64,000 bases of DNA from Melioribacteraceae bacterium (GTDB taxonomy: Bacteria > Bacteroidota > Ignavibacteria > Ignavibacteriales > Melioribacteraceae), in the NCBI GenBank assembly GCA_021739765.1, contig JAIPBD010000006.1, positions 124,001-188,000 of the forward strand. Direction: 5' to 3'. The notes below the pieces were generated by a model. That model saw only the letters and a program-made list of their open reading frames with translations. It had not been told where the DNA came from and ran no database searches. Position 1 is the first letter of the stretch. Every line of letters starts with the position of its first letter. Shown here one piece after another: positions 1 through 8,461 of this stretch. The position numbers and the translations under genes are program-made.

Positions 1-2
1 GT

Positions 3-908
3 AGAGGAATAAATCTCGGGAACGCACTTGAAGCCGCCATTGAAGGCGATTGGGGCGTAACACTCGAAGAGTCATATTTCAAAGTTATAAGTGATGCCGG
101 ATTTAATTCTGTGAGAATTCCAATCAAGTGGTCTGCTCATGCCGAAGTCGATTCTCCATTTACAATCGAAGAATCCTTCTTTGCACGAATCGATTGGGCG
201 ATTTTAACTGCATTTAAGTATAATTTAGCGGTTATAATAAACATTCATCACTACGAAGAAATGATGTTGGACCCGGAAACGGAAAAGACCAGACTTTTTG
301 CTTTATGGCAGCAAATTGCTGATCATTATCAAAAATATTCGCACGATCTTTTCTTCGAAGTGCTAAATGAACCAAATGACCAATTGACCCCCACTCTGTG
401 GAATGGAATTCTAAAAGAAGCTGTTTCAGTTATTCGTTTAACAAATCCGGGCAGAACAATACTAATCGGAACCGCAAATTGGGGTGGTTTAGGCGGATTG
501 AATGCGCTTTCTTTGCCTGCTGATGATAATATAATCGTCACCTATCATTATTATAATCCGTTTGAGTTCACGCATCAAGGAGCAGAATGGGTAGATGGTT
601 CTGAAAGTAATTTAGGTACAAAGTGGAGTAATACACCCCAAGAACGGCAAGCTGTCATAAATGATTTTGATGCGGCAATCGAGTGGGCTTTCCAAAAAAA
701 TGTTCCCTTAAATATGGGTGAATTCGGCGCGTATTGGAAAGCAGATAATGATTCTCGAGCTTTATGGACTGCAATGACGAGTCAATATGCAAGACTCAAA
801 GGGATAAGTTTCCACTACTGGGAATTTTGCTCGGGATTCGGAATCTACGATGTAACCGAATCAAAATTCAATGAAGAACTTTTAAACTCTCTTCTCCCTT
901 CAAATTGA
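3..908 (+). CDS. Glycoside hydrolase family 5 (cellulase-like), 5' end missing
   Basis: The reading frame is open from base 3, so the gene is cut by the left edge; 301 residues remain. The first residues (RGINLGNALEA, then DAGFNSVRIPIKW) match the start of the GH5 (beta/alpha)8 barrel, so little more than a signal peptide or linker should be missing. The acid/base Glu lies in FEVLNEPND (about residue 123 of the fragment) and the nucleophile Glu in NMGEFGAYW (about residue 240). A GTG at base 111 is internal, not the start. GH5 enzymes cleave beta-1,4 glucans, mannans or related polysaccharides, usually outside the cytoplasm; the substrate cannot be told from the sequence. No T9SS domain follows the barrel. 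Confidence 0.88.
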   Translation, partial: RGINLGNALEAAIEGDWGVTLEESYFKVISDAGFNSVRIPIKWSAHAEVDSPFTIEESFFARIDWAILTAFKYNLAVIINIHHYEEMMLDPETEKTRLFALWQQIADHYQKYSHDLFFEVLNEPNDQLTPTLWNGILKEAVSVIRLTNPGRTILIGTANWGGLGGLNALSLPADDNIIVTYHYYNPFEFTHQGAEWVDGSESNLGTKWSNTPQERQAVINDFDAAIEWAFQKNVPLNMGEFGAYWKADNDSRALWTAMTSQYARLKGISFHYWEFCSGFGIYDVTESKFNEELLNSLLPSN

Positions 909-943
909 GAGATGAAGATCGTGCTTGAAAGATGGTATTCTGA

Positions 944-1891
944 ATGCTAGAGAATTTCCTATTTATCCTTAACGTCGTGCTGCCGGTTTTTCTTCTTGTT
1001 ATAATCGGTATTTTCCTTCGACTGATAAAGTTGCTAGATGAATCTTTTGTAAAACTCACATCGAATTTTGTTTACAAAGTATCGCTTCCAGTTTTAATTT
1101 TTCTGAAACTCCATAAAGTTGATTTTGGAAGAACCTTTGATCCGAACATGATTATTGTGATAATATTCGGGATTTTTACAACGGCATTTATTGCCTACTT
1201 AATAGCAAAAATATTAAAAATGAAACCCGAAGATGAGGGTGTATTTGTTCAAGGGGCATTTCGGAGTAATTATGCAATCGTTGGATTGGCAATTATTATG
1301 CGAATGTTTGGAGTGGAGGCAGTTTCCAAAGCATCTTTTTTACTTTTATTCGCACTACCACTCTATAATTTATTTGGTGTAATTTCATTAACTATTCCAT
1401 TTAATTCTATCCGGAACACCGATTTTAAAAAACTGATTAAAGAGATTTTCACAAATCCTCTGATTCTTGCCGTATTCGTTTCCGCACCGTTTTCAATATT
1501 TGGCGTGGGCGTTCATCCTACCCTTGAAACAACCGGGAATTATTTGGCCGAGATCGCGCTTCCTTTGGCGCTAATTGGAATCGGAGCTTCATTTAATATC
1601 AGTTCGATTAAGTCAGCGTCGCAATTCGCTTTGCTTTCATCGGGGATCAAAAATATTTTATCTCCTTTGATAGTAATCCCACCTGCTATTTTGCTTGGAA
1701 TCGAGGGAAATGATCTGGCAATCATTTTTATTATTTTCGGATGTCCAACAGCAATCGCGAGTTTTATTATGGCCGCCGGAATGAGAGGAAATATTAAATT
1801 AGCAGGAAATATTGTAATTATTTCCACTTTGGGGGCAATATTTTCCATGACTTTAGGACTCTTTCTCTTAAAATATTTTAAACTATTTTGA
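944..1891 (+). CDS. AEC-family (auxin efflux carrier-like) membrane transporter
   Basis: A 315-residue protein made almost wholly of hydrophobic segments, about ten predicted membrane helices in two halves of five. The N-terminal run with NVVLPVFLLVIIGIFLR and the helix with VYKVSLPVLIF are typical of the AEC (membrane transport protein) family. Bacterial members are secondary transporters for malate, malonate and other anions, but the substrate here cannot be predicted. It starts 36 bases after the GH5 gene and is followed 45 bases later by the DDAH-like gene, so co-transcription is possible. No strong Shine-Dalgarno sequence is visible before the ATG. Confidence 0.8.
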   Translation: MLENFLFILNVVLPVFLLVIIGIFLRLIKLLDESFVKLTSNFVYKVSLPVLIFLKLHKVDFGRTFDPNMIIVIIFGIFTTAFIAYLIAKILKMKPEDEGVFVQGAFRSNYAIVGLAIIMRMFGVEAVSKASFLLLFALPLYNLFGVISLTIPFNSIRNTDFKKLIKEIFTNPLILAVFVSAPFSIFGVGVHPTLETTGNYLAEIALPLALIGIGASFNISSIKSASQFALLSSGIKNILSPLIVIPPAILLGIEGNDLAIIFIIFGCPTAIASFIMAAGMRGNIKLAGNIVIISTLGAIFSMTLGLFLLKYFKLF

Positions 1892-1936
1892 GCATCTTAC
1901 TAATTTGAGATTTACAGAACCTAAGAAGGATTTAGC

Positions 1937-2698
1937 ATGTTTTCAAAAGCAATAGTTCGGAAGCCATCTCGCAGTTTTGAGAACGGGATTACCAGTGTGG
2001 ATCTGGGCAAACCAATTTATAAAAATGCTATTATACAACACCGGAATTACATAGATACATTAAAGGCGTGCGGATTAGAAATTATTGAACTCCCTCCATT
2101 GGAAGATTTTCCGGATTCAACATTTGTTGAAGATCCGGCTTTGGTTTTTGAAAATTTTGCCGTAATTACTCGGCCGGGAGCCGAATCAAGAAAAGGGGAG
2201 ATTTTATTTATCAAACCGATAGTTGAAGAACATTTTCAAGAGGTTTACGAGGTGAAATCGCCCGGAACTTTGGAAGGCGGCGATATATTGAGGGTTGAAA
2301 ATCACGTTTTTATTGGAATGTCGGAACGAACGAATGAATCCGGTGCGGATCAGTTACTCGAAATATTAAAAACGAATCAAATGAGCGGAGAAAAAGTTGA
2401 ATTGCATGAAATATTGCATCTAAAAACCGGGTGCTCATATCTCGGCGACGGTAATATTTTAGTTTCACCGGCTTTGTTTGATTTTAAAGGATTCCATTCA
2501 CTCAATAAAATACTCGTTGATAAAAATGAGGAATATGCCGCAAATTCGTTAAGAATAAATAATTTTGTGATTATACCTGATGGATTCCCCAAAATAAAAG
2601 AAGAATTGGATAAAATGGGCTACTTTGTAAAAACTATAGATGTATCAGAGTTTCGCAAAATGGATGGGGGATTAAGTTGTCTTTCTTTAAGATTTTAG
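1937..2698 (+). CDS. Dimethylargininase/amidinotransferase-fold hydrolase (DDAH-like)
   Basis: 253 residues, the usual size for N(G),N(G)-dimethylarginine dimethylaminohydrolase. Conserved guanidine-modifying superfamily features are visible: FVEDPALVF near residues 63-71, the LEGGDILR motif at 112-119, the catalytic His in LHLKTGCSYLGDG (His161) and the catalytic Cys four residues after a GG pair near the C terminus (Cys248). The family hydrolyses methylated arginines to citrulline; some bacterial relatives act on other guanidino compounds such as arginine, so the substrate is inferred. AAGGA lies about 6 bases before the ATG as a Shine-Dalgarno sequence. The gene ends 12 bases from the convergent hydrolase gene. 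Confidence 0.82.
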   Translation: MFSKAIVRKPSRSFENGITSVDLGKPIYKNAIIQHRNYIDTLKACGLEIIELPPLEDFPDSTFVEDPALVFENFAVITRPGAESRKGEILFIKPIVEEHFQEVYEVKSPGTLEGGDILRVENHVFIGMSERTNESGADQLLEILKTNQMSGEKVELHEILHLKTGCSYLGDGNILVSPALFDFKGFHSLNKILVDKNEEYAANSLRINNFVIIPDGFPKIKEELDKMGYFVKTIDVSEFRKMDGGLSCLSLRF

Positions 2699-2710
2699 GT
2701 TTATGAAAAT

Positions 2711-3754
2711 TTAATTCAATTTCCGTCTTATTTTTCTTAACTTTTTCTTTGCTTCCGAATAAGAAGAATTTGAAATTGCCTTGAAATTATTTATTGATTC
2801 GCCAACCATCCGTTCAATTAAATTGCTCTTCCCAAATCTGTCCTTCGTCCAGAAATCATAAATAACATTTATCATCTCATCGGTTCTTAAGTAGCCGTAT
2901 GACTTATGCGGATTGTGTTTGCCCCTGATAAAGTAATTATTGTCCACAACTCTATCGATTACGCGTACTCCTAATTTATTGGGCAAAAAATCATTTTTAA
3001 GTTCATAAATCATCGCGACCTGGTCCTCGAGGTCAGAGAAATTATACCATCGATTTAAGATTCCGGGAGGTGTTTTTAATTGAGTTCCGTATAGTTTGAT
3101 ATTAGCCTCTGCCGCAATTTTGCTTCTAACAATGGGCATTCCTAAAGGGGAACCAATTGTTATGAATGTGTCGATCTTTGCTTCCGGCAAGATGAAGGTC
3201 AATACATCATAAGCTATTATCGAACCCATTGAATGTGCAATTAATAAAATATCGTGATCCCGATACTTATTCAAAGTCCGGACAAGTCGTTGACGGATTT
3301 TGTCTTTTACCAGATGTTCGGAATTTTCACTTTCCGTTTGTTTCTCGCTATAATAAACTTCCAATTCATGAAAATATTTGTGAATTATTTTGTTTGTAAT
3401 AAACGAAAAATTAATTGAAAGGTCGTCGTTTAATAGGATTTTATCCAACTGTTTGTCAATGAAATCAAGAATCTTTCTACGCAGCGGGTGGGATTTTCGC
3501 TCATAATTTTTTGGGGCTTTGCTGTAACGTTCTTCGATAAATAGTGGATTATCCGGATCTTTAACTTTTTCAGTAAGTGGTTCACCATTTAAAATATCCG
3601 CCCAATAGACCATCTCAATTTTAGGCCTTGTGAAATATTTGCCACCGGATTTTAATCCTTCCAGAATAGCTTGGCGCCACCATTTTGTAAGTGTAACCTG
3701 GTCGGGTTTGTTACCAAGACCATGAACTCCGATTATGATTTTGCTTCTATTCAT
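2711..3754 (-). CDS. Alpha/beta-hydrolase (lipase-like), function unknown
   Basis: 347 residues with an alpha/beta-hydrolase signature: the N-terminal strand and oxyanion region IIIGVHGLGN, and the nucleophile elbow AHSMGS with Ser175. A late His-rich segment (GKHNPHKSYGY, about residues 288-298) may give the catalytic His. The region from about residue 55 to 160 is charged and probably forms a lid or insertion. No signal peptide is seen, so it is probably cytoplasmic. It lies 10 bases downstream of the GDPD phosphodiesterase on the same strand and likely shares its transcript, which would fit a role in lipid or phospholipid turnover; that is inference from context. Confidence 0.62.
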   Translation of the reverse strand: MNRSKIIIGVHGLGNKPDQVTLTKWWRQAILEGLKSGGKYFTRPKIEMVYWADILNGEPLTEKVKDPDNPLFIEERYSKAPKNYERKSHPLRRKILDFIDKQLDKILLNDDLSINFSFITNKIIHKYFHELEVYYSEKQTESENSEHLVKDKIRQRLVRTLNKYRDHDILLIAHSMGSIIAYDVLTFILPEAKIDTFITIGSPLGMPIVRSKIAAEANIKLYGTQLKTPPGILNRWYNFSDLEDQVAMIYELKNDFLPNKLGVRVIDRVVDNNYFIRGKHNPHKSYGYLRTDEMINVIYDFWTKDRFGKSNLIERMVGESINNFKAISNSSYSEAKKKLRKIRRKLN

Positions 3755-3764
3755 AAGTTGATTT

Positions 3765-4541
3765 TTATTCCCCGGACAGTTTATCGATCATCCATGAAGG
3801 TCTGTCAGTTGTAACAGCATCAATTCCCCAAAACAGCAATTTTTTTGCGTGATTGAGATCGTTAACCGTCCAAGTATAAATTAATAAACCGGACTTTTTT
3901 ACATTAATTATAAAAGCTTCGTCAAGTAACTTGCCTGCCCAGACATTTAGACCATCCAAATGATGCTCTTTTGCAAAACGTATAAGTCTATTTTTAGATG
4001 GGCCAAAAACCTTATGAAGCCACGTATAATCCAGTTCTGCCAGGTAAAGTACTTTTATCCTCGGGAGTTGCTTCTTTGCCTGAATCACAACTGACCGGTT
4101 AAAACTTATTATCTCGATCTGCTCATCCCTAAGACTTGATTGAGCTAAAATGTTTTTCAGAACCGGAATAGTTTCTTCACCGCTTTTAATCTCAATTATA
4201 AGTTTACCGTCGTCGGGAGCAGATTGTAATACTTCAATAAGTTTGGGAATATTCTGACCGCTCCATTTTTTTTCTTTCCACAATCCTACATCTAAATTTT
4301 CAAGCGAGGCGAATTTACTCTTTTTAATGGATCGATTTATGCCCGTTAGTTTTTTTGTATTGTAATCATGAAACACGATTATTTTTTTATCCAGTGTAAG
4401 TTGAACATCTATCTCAACAATTTTAACACCGCGCTCCCAAGCCAATTTTATGGAAGCAAGAGTGTTTTCCGGAGCTTCAAAGGATTCTCCACGATGCGCG
4501 ATTATTTTGTTTTTTAGATCAAGGGAAGTAAAATGAGTCAT
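3765..4541 (-). CDS. Glycerophosphodiester phosphodiesterase
   Basis: 258 residues, the length of the cytosolic UgpQ-type enzymes. The GDPD fold is clear: AHRGESFEAPENT (His16-Arg17 and the EN pair), EIDVQLT with metal-binding Glu/Asp, FHDYN with the second catalytic His, IIEIKSG with Glu and Lys, and a C-terminal YTWTVND followed by GIDAVTTDRP. The family hydrolyses glycerophosphodiesters to glycerol 3-phosphate and an alcohol. There is no signal peptide. It is the first gene of a two-gene minus-strand unit with the alpha/beta-hydrolase and is divergent from the next operon across a 96-base gap. Confidence 0.88.
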   Translation of the reverse strand: MTHFTSLDLKNKIIAHRGESFEAPENTLASIKLAWERGVKIVEIDVQLTLDKKIIVFHDYNTKKLTGINRSIKKSKFASLENLDVGLWKEKKWSGQNIPKLIEVLQSAPDDGKLIIEIKSGEETIPVLKNILAQSSLRDEQIEIISFNRSVVIQAKKQLPRIKVLYLAELDYTWLHKVFGPSKNRLIRFAKEHHLDGLNVWAGKLLDEAFIINVKKSGLLIYTWTVNDLNHAKKLLFWGIDAVTTDRPSWMIDKLSGE

Positions 4542-4637
4542 GAATAAAATTTGGATGATTTGTGATTTTAGTCTACAATTTAAGTAAAATACTAAATTGT
4601 AATTAAGGTTATTTGTTGAATATTATGAGGTCTGCAA

Positions 4638-5105
4638 ATGTTGATAGCAGAACCAAAGAACTTTTTCTCCGGCGATTTCAGAATTTTTGATGATAACAAG
4701 GAAATTGCTTTTCTTGATTCCTCTGTCTGGAAGGAATCAGCACAACTTAAATTTGAAAATGAAACCTACGAATTTAACCGTGAAAAATCTTTTTCGGGGT
4801 TATTCCGATTAATGTTGAAGGACAGAACATTGCTAAAGGCCGAAAAACCAAGTGCTTTTAGCAATAAATTTGAAATCGAATTTAAGGGTGCGCACTACAC
4901 TTTAAAGAAGGGCTCTGTTTGGAAGCGGGAATTTCATATCTTGAAATCCGACAGGATAATCGGATCGATCAAACCTCTCGGTGTGTTTACTCAAAAAACA
5001 AAAATTGATTTGCCGGAAAATTGGCTGCCGATAACAAAAATATTTTTGTTTTGGCTCGTTTCAATCATTTGGAAACGAGAAAATTCAGCTGGTGGAGCGA
5101 CCTAA
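4638..5105 (+). CDS. Uncharacterised protein opening the ATP-grasp operon
   Basis: 155 residues that I cannot assign to a family. Most of the chain alternates short polar and hydrophobic stretches and looks all-beta (FRIFDDNKEIAFL, LKFENETYEFNRE, RTLLKAEK), loosely resembling tubby/LURP-like barrel proteins. Near the C terminus is one hydrophobic helix (ITKIFLFWLVSIIW, about residues 131-144) that could anchor it in the membrane. It is the first gene of a five-gene operon. Its TAA stop (5103-5105) is directly followed, in the same frame, by the TTG start of the ATP-grasp gene, so the two are translationally coupled. Role unknown. Confidence 0.6.
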   Translation: MLIAEPKNFFSGDFRIFDDNKEIAFLDSSVWKESAQLKFENETYEFNREKSFSGLFRLMLKDRTLLKAEKPSAFSNKFEIEFKGAHYTLKKGSVWKREFHILKSDRIIGSIKPLGVFTQKTKIDLPENWLPITKIFLFWLVSIIWKRENSAGGAT

Positions 5106-5969
5106 TTGTCAAAAATCTGTTTCTTATCTATGGATAATATGGATGGATTTGTCAGCGATGATGAAATTACCATTCCATTTTTTACCGAACTTGGAATCAA
5201 CATTGAAATCCATTCTTGGCGCGCGAATTTGGATTGGAATTTATTTGATATGGTAATTCTAAGGACGACGTGGGATTATCAGAATTATGCCTCTGAATTC
5301 TTAAACGTTCTTGATAAAATACATTCATCCCGTGCCAATCTTCAAAACCATCTGGAACTTATTAAATGGAATTTTGATAAGTCGTATTTAAGGGAACTTG
5401 AAAAAAAAGGGAATACGATTGTACCGACAATATGGGGAGACCAACTTAACCGAACCGATATAAAATTATTCTATGAGCAATTGAATTGTGGTGAGCTTGT
5501 AATAAAACCAACGGTTAGCGCGAATGCTGATAATACTTTTAGACTCACTTATCATAAATTCGAAGAAAAATTAGAATCACTGCAACAGATTTTTGATGGT
5601 CGTTCGTATTTAGTTCAACCGTTCATGCAAAGGATAATTTCTCAAGGTGAATTTTCGCTTTTTTTCTTCAATGGCGATTATAGTCACACAATATTAAAAA
5701 CTCCCAAAGATTTTGATTTTAGAGTTCAGGAAGAACATGGGGGAATCATTACTTCAGCAGAACCCGATTCCCAAATGATGTCTGATGCATTTAACGTGAT
5801 AAAAACAATTCCATACAGTTCGTTGTACGCGCGGGTCGATTTTGTAAAGGATGACTCAAATGTAAATTATATTATGGAAGTTGAACTGATAGAACCTGCG
5901 TTATATTTTCGGATGGACAAAAATTCACCACGAAAATTTGTCGAAGCAGTACTTCAAAAATTGAATTAA
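5106..5969 (+). CDS. ATP-grasp ligase, DcsG/RimK-like
   Basis: 287 residues with a complete ATP-grasp layout: an N-terminal Rossmann-like part with ILRTTWDYQ (51-59), the central part with WNFDKSYL (88-95) and VPTIWG, the nucleotide-binding strand LVIKPTVSANADNTF (131-145), the linker QPFMQRIISQGEFSLFFF, and the metal-binding end YIMEVELIEP (255-264). The pattern resembles the family of O-ureido-serine cyclo-ligase DcsG and related uncharacterised ATP-grasp proteins, which join a carboxylate to an amine or similar nucleophile through an acyl phosphate. The TTG start is supported by GGTGGAG at 5091-5097, eight bases upstream, and by the stop codon just before it. Substrate unknown. Confidence 0.78.
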   Translation: MSKICFLSMDNMDGFVSDDEITIPFFTELGINIEIHSWRANLDWNLFDMVILRTTWDYQNYASEFLNVLDKIHSSRANLQNHLELIKWNFDKSYLRELEKKGNTIVPTIWGDQLNRTDIKLFYEQLNCGELVIKPTVSANADNTFRLTYHKFEEKLESLQQIFDGRSYLVQPFMQRIISQGEFSLFFFNGDYSHTILKTPKDFDFRVQEEHGGIITSAEPDSQMMSDAFNVIKTIPYSSLYARVDFVKDDSNVNYIMEVELIEPALYFRMDKNSPRKFVEAVLQKLN

Positions 5970-5986
5970 CAGAATACTGAGGAAGT

Positions 5987-7114
5987 TTGAATCCAAACGA
6001 GATTAAAATTTTAGAGTCGTGTACTTCACAATCCTGGGGTGGGATGGAAATGCGTGTCTTGAAAACATCTCAAGTCTTTATAGAAAGGGGACATGATGTA
6101 ACCATCCTCTGTTTCCCGGATTCCCGGCTGCACTTCGAAGCACAAAAACTTAATATTAAATGTTATCCACTTAAATTTGCTAATGGTATTCATCTCACCG
6201 AAATCAAAAAATTAAGATCATCTATTGAGAAGGAGAAACTCGAAATTATTCATTCTCAATTTTCGCGTGATCTTCGATTTATTGTTCCCGCTCTTGGCAG
6301 AAAGAAACCCAAAATTCCACTCGTGCTTACAAAACGAGTCGGTTCATATATTTCCAAAAAAGATATTTTCCATAAATACCTCTATAAAAAAGTGGATTTG
6401 GTAACAGCGATTTCCAATGTCATTAGACAAAATGTAATCGATACATGTCCGGTAAAACCAGAAAAAGTTAAAGTGATTTATAACGGAATTAACCCGGAAG
6501 AGTATAAAAAAGCTTTCTCAAATCGAACACAACTTCGTGAGAAATTTCAAGTAGCCGGAAATTGTGTAATAGGAATGGCCGCGAGATTTACACCAGGTAA
6601 AGGTCATGAAACATTTTTGCAAGCGGTAAAACAAGTGGCGAACCTTTCCAAAAATCTAAAATTTTGGATTATTGGTGAGGAAAGTTTTGGTGAAGAGGAT
6701 TATGCAAAACAAATTTACAATCTGTCCGATACCTTAAATCTTAAAGGAAATATCGAGTTTTTGGGCTTCCGAAAAGATTTGCCGGACTTACTCGCTGCGA
6801 TGGATATATTGGTTGTTCCTTCTCACGCTGAAGCGTTCGGTAATATTGCGATTGAAGGGATGGCTGTTGAATTGCCGGTGATTGCTTCAAACACGGACGG
6901 ATTATTGGATATAGTTATAAATGGAGAAACAGGAATCCATTTTACTCCCGGCGATTCGGGACAACTTGCCGATGCTTTAAATGAATTAATTCTCAATCCG
7001 GATAAAAGAAAAATATATGGAAAAGCCGGGAAGCGAAGAGTGGAAAATTTATTTGATGAAAAGACTCAGTTTGATAAGCTTGAAAAAATATTTTTGCAAT
7101 TAGCAGGTAAGTAA
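5987..7114 (+). CDS. GT4-family glycosyltransferase
   Basis: 375 residues with the two Rossmann domains of GT-B, family 4 glycosyltransferases. The N terminus has the acceptor-side motif SWGGMEMRV (residues 16-24). The donor side has VIYNGINPEEY (163-173), GMAARFTPGKG (196-206) and the EX7E motif in EAFGNIAIE (Glu282, Glu290). No membrane helix is seen, so it probably works at the inner face of the membrane or in the cytoplasm with a nucleotide-sugar donor. The only in-frame start after the preceding stop that keeps the N-terminal strand is TTG at 5987; the GAGGAA before it is only two bases away, an unusually short spacing. Flanked on both sides by ATP-grasp genes. Confidence 0.85.
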   Translation: MNPNEIKILESCTSQSWGGMEMRVLKTSQVFIERGHDVTILCFPDSRLHFEAQKLNIKCYPLKFANGIHLTEIKKLRSSIEKEKLEIIHSQFSRDLRFIVPALGRKKPKIPLVLTKRVGSYISKKDIFHKYLYKKVDLVTAISNVIRQNVIDTCPVKPEKVKVIYNGINPEEYKKAFSNRTQLREKFQVAGNCVIGMAARFTPGKGHETFLQAVKQVANLSKNLKFWIIGEESFGEEDYAKQIYNLSDTLNLKGNIEFLGFRKDLPDLLAAMDILVVPSHAEAFGNIAIEGMAVELPVIASNTDGLLDIVINGETGIHFTPGDSGQLADALNELILNPDKRKIYGKAGKRRVENLFDEKTQFDKLEKIFLQLAGK

Positions 7115-7115
7115 A

Positions 7116-7949
7116 ATGACAATTCCCGATAGAATCGATTTTCTAATTCGTTATCGTTTAAAATTCTTGCCCTCTTTTTTTAAAAAATCTTCAGAATTAA
7201 AGGAACAGTTTAGACAGATTTATTTCTTTCCGAATTTTCCTCACAAAAGAACCGTTATATATAAAATTTGCAGGAGACTCGGAATTAAGATTTTAATCAG
7301 TGAAAAAAATAACGAAAACCTCCAATTCTTTTGGGATGATAGTACCAATTACGAAAAGCCAATTGATAGTGCAAATTCAATAAATGCCGGGTGTACAAAT
7401 ATTAGTAAGGACTATGTGGATTCTATTTTTCGGAATGTTTTTGGTTATGGAGTGAATATCGATCCGAAGAATTACGAAGGGAAGTGTGTGATAAAATCAA
7501 AAGAAAATGCTCAGCATGATGGGAGAATTATTGATTGTCCAACCGAATTTGCTGATGATTCATTCGTTTATCAAACAATTTTGAATAATGAGGAAGATGA
7601 TCTGGTTAAAGATATCCGTACTCCGATTTTTGGGAATAAACTGCCTCTTGTATATTTAAAATATAAAACGATGGAAAAAAGATTTACAAACGATATCCTC
7701 AAAGTTGAAGTAAAGCGCACTAATGAAATATTTAGCAGGGAAGAGGAAAATAATATTCTCTCATTCGCTAAAAATATCGGATTGGATTATGGAGAATTAG
7801 ATATAATTCGAAACAAAGATGACGGTCGAATTTATATCATTGACGTAAACAAAACACCATGGGGACCGCCTGCAACTATATCTGAAAAAGACTACGAGTT
7901 CGTTCTGCAAGAAATGTCGAAAGCGTTTATAGAGGAGTTTCTTAATTAA
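7116..7949 (+). CDS. Divergent ATP-grasp-fold protein, function unknown
   Basis: 277 residues. The N-terminal ninety residues are basic and resemble nothing I know. From about residue 88 the chain looks like an ATP-grasp domain: GKCVIKSKENAQHDGRIID (124-142) fits the nucleotide-binding strand and loop, FVYQTILNNEEDD (151-163) the linker that contacts adenine, and LDYGELDIIRNKDDGR then IIDVNKTPWGPP near the C terminus fit the two metal-binding strands (Glu, Asp, Asn). It is unlike the ATP-grasp protein two genes upstream, so this is not a recent duplication. The start is one base after the glycosyltransferase stop; its own stop overlaps the next ATG (TAATG). Likely a ligase or sugar/peptide-modifying kinase; substrate unknown. 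Confidence 0.6.
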   Translation: MTIPDRIDFLIRYRLKFLPSFFKKSSELKEQFRQIYFFPNFPHKRTVIYKICRRLGIKILISEKNNENLQFFWDDSTNYEKPIDSANSINAGCTNISKDYVDSIFRNVFGYGVNIDPKNYEGKCVIKSKENAQHDGRIIDCPTEFADDSFVYQTILNNEEDDLVKDIRTPIFGNKLPLVYLKYKTMEKRFTNDILKVEVKRTNEIFSREEENNILSFAKNIGLDYGELDIIRNKDDGRIYIIDVNKTPWGPPATISEKDYEFVLQEMSKAFIEEFLN

Positions 7950-8461
7950 TGCCTATAAATATCGAAATTAAAGCAAGAGTTAAATCCTTGGTTTTGCTCG
8001 AGGAAAAAGTAAAAAAAATAGCAGATTTTGGCCCTGAGTTGATCAAACAAGAGGATGTTTTCTTTAAAACCGAAAATTGCCGGCTGAAATTAAGAATTTT
8101 TGATAGTGGAAAGGGTGAATTGATTTATTATAAACGCGCAAATACATTTCAATCAAAAGAATCAAATTACGAGATTTACAAAACAGAGAATCCCGAATCC
8201 CTCAGAGACGTTTTGAATAAAGCATACGGCTCAGAAATAACGGTTCGCAAGAAGAGAGTTCTCTACTTAATTGGCCAAACAAGGGTTCACCTTGATGAAG
8301 TTGAGGAACTCGGGGCTTTTATGGAATTGGAATATGTTTTAAAGAATAATGAAAGTAGAAAACAGGGTGAGAATGCAGTTACGCAACTCATGGAAACTCT
8401 TGAAATTAGTAAAAGTGATCTGATATCTGTTGCTTATGCAGATTTGCTTGCAAAAATTTAA
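7949..8461 (+). CDS. CYTH-domain protein (class IV adenylate cyclase/triphosphatase-like)
   Basis: 170 residues forming a single CYTH triphosphate tunnel domain: the N-terminal IEIKAR motif (the first Glu of the usual ExExK is Asn4), CRLKLRIF, ELIYYKRAN, VRKKRVLYLIG, TRVHLDEVEELGAFMELEYV. The order of basic and acidic strands is that of proteins annotated as class IV adenylate cyclases, but CYTH proteins also hydrolyse inorganic tri- or polyphosphate or thiamine triphosphate, so activity cannot be fixed. Its ATG overlaps the previous stop by one base, tying it to the ATP-grasp/GT4 operon. Its 3' end overlaps the convergent HAD gene by four bases, leaving no room for a terminator. Confidence 0.8.
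   Translation: MPINIEIKARVKSLVLLEEKVKKIADFGPELIKQEDVFFKTENCRLKLRIFDSGKGELIYYKRANTFQSKESNYEIYKTENPESLRDVLNKAYGSEITVRKKRVLYLIGQTRVHLDEVEELGAFMELEYVLKNNESRKQGENAVTQLMETLEISKSDLISVAYADLLAKI

Noticed and set aside
7949-8461. Naming the CYTH protein as thiamine triphosphatase or as adenylate cyclase
   Set aside because: CYTH domains share one fold for several reactions and the residues visible do not decide between them.
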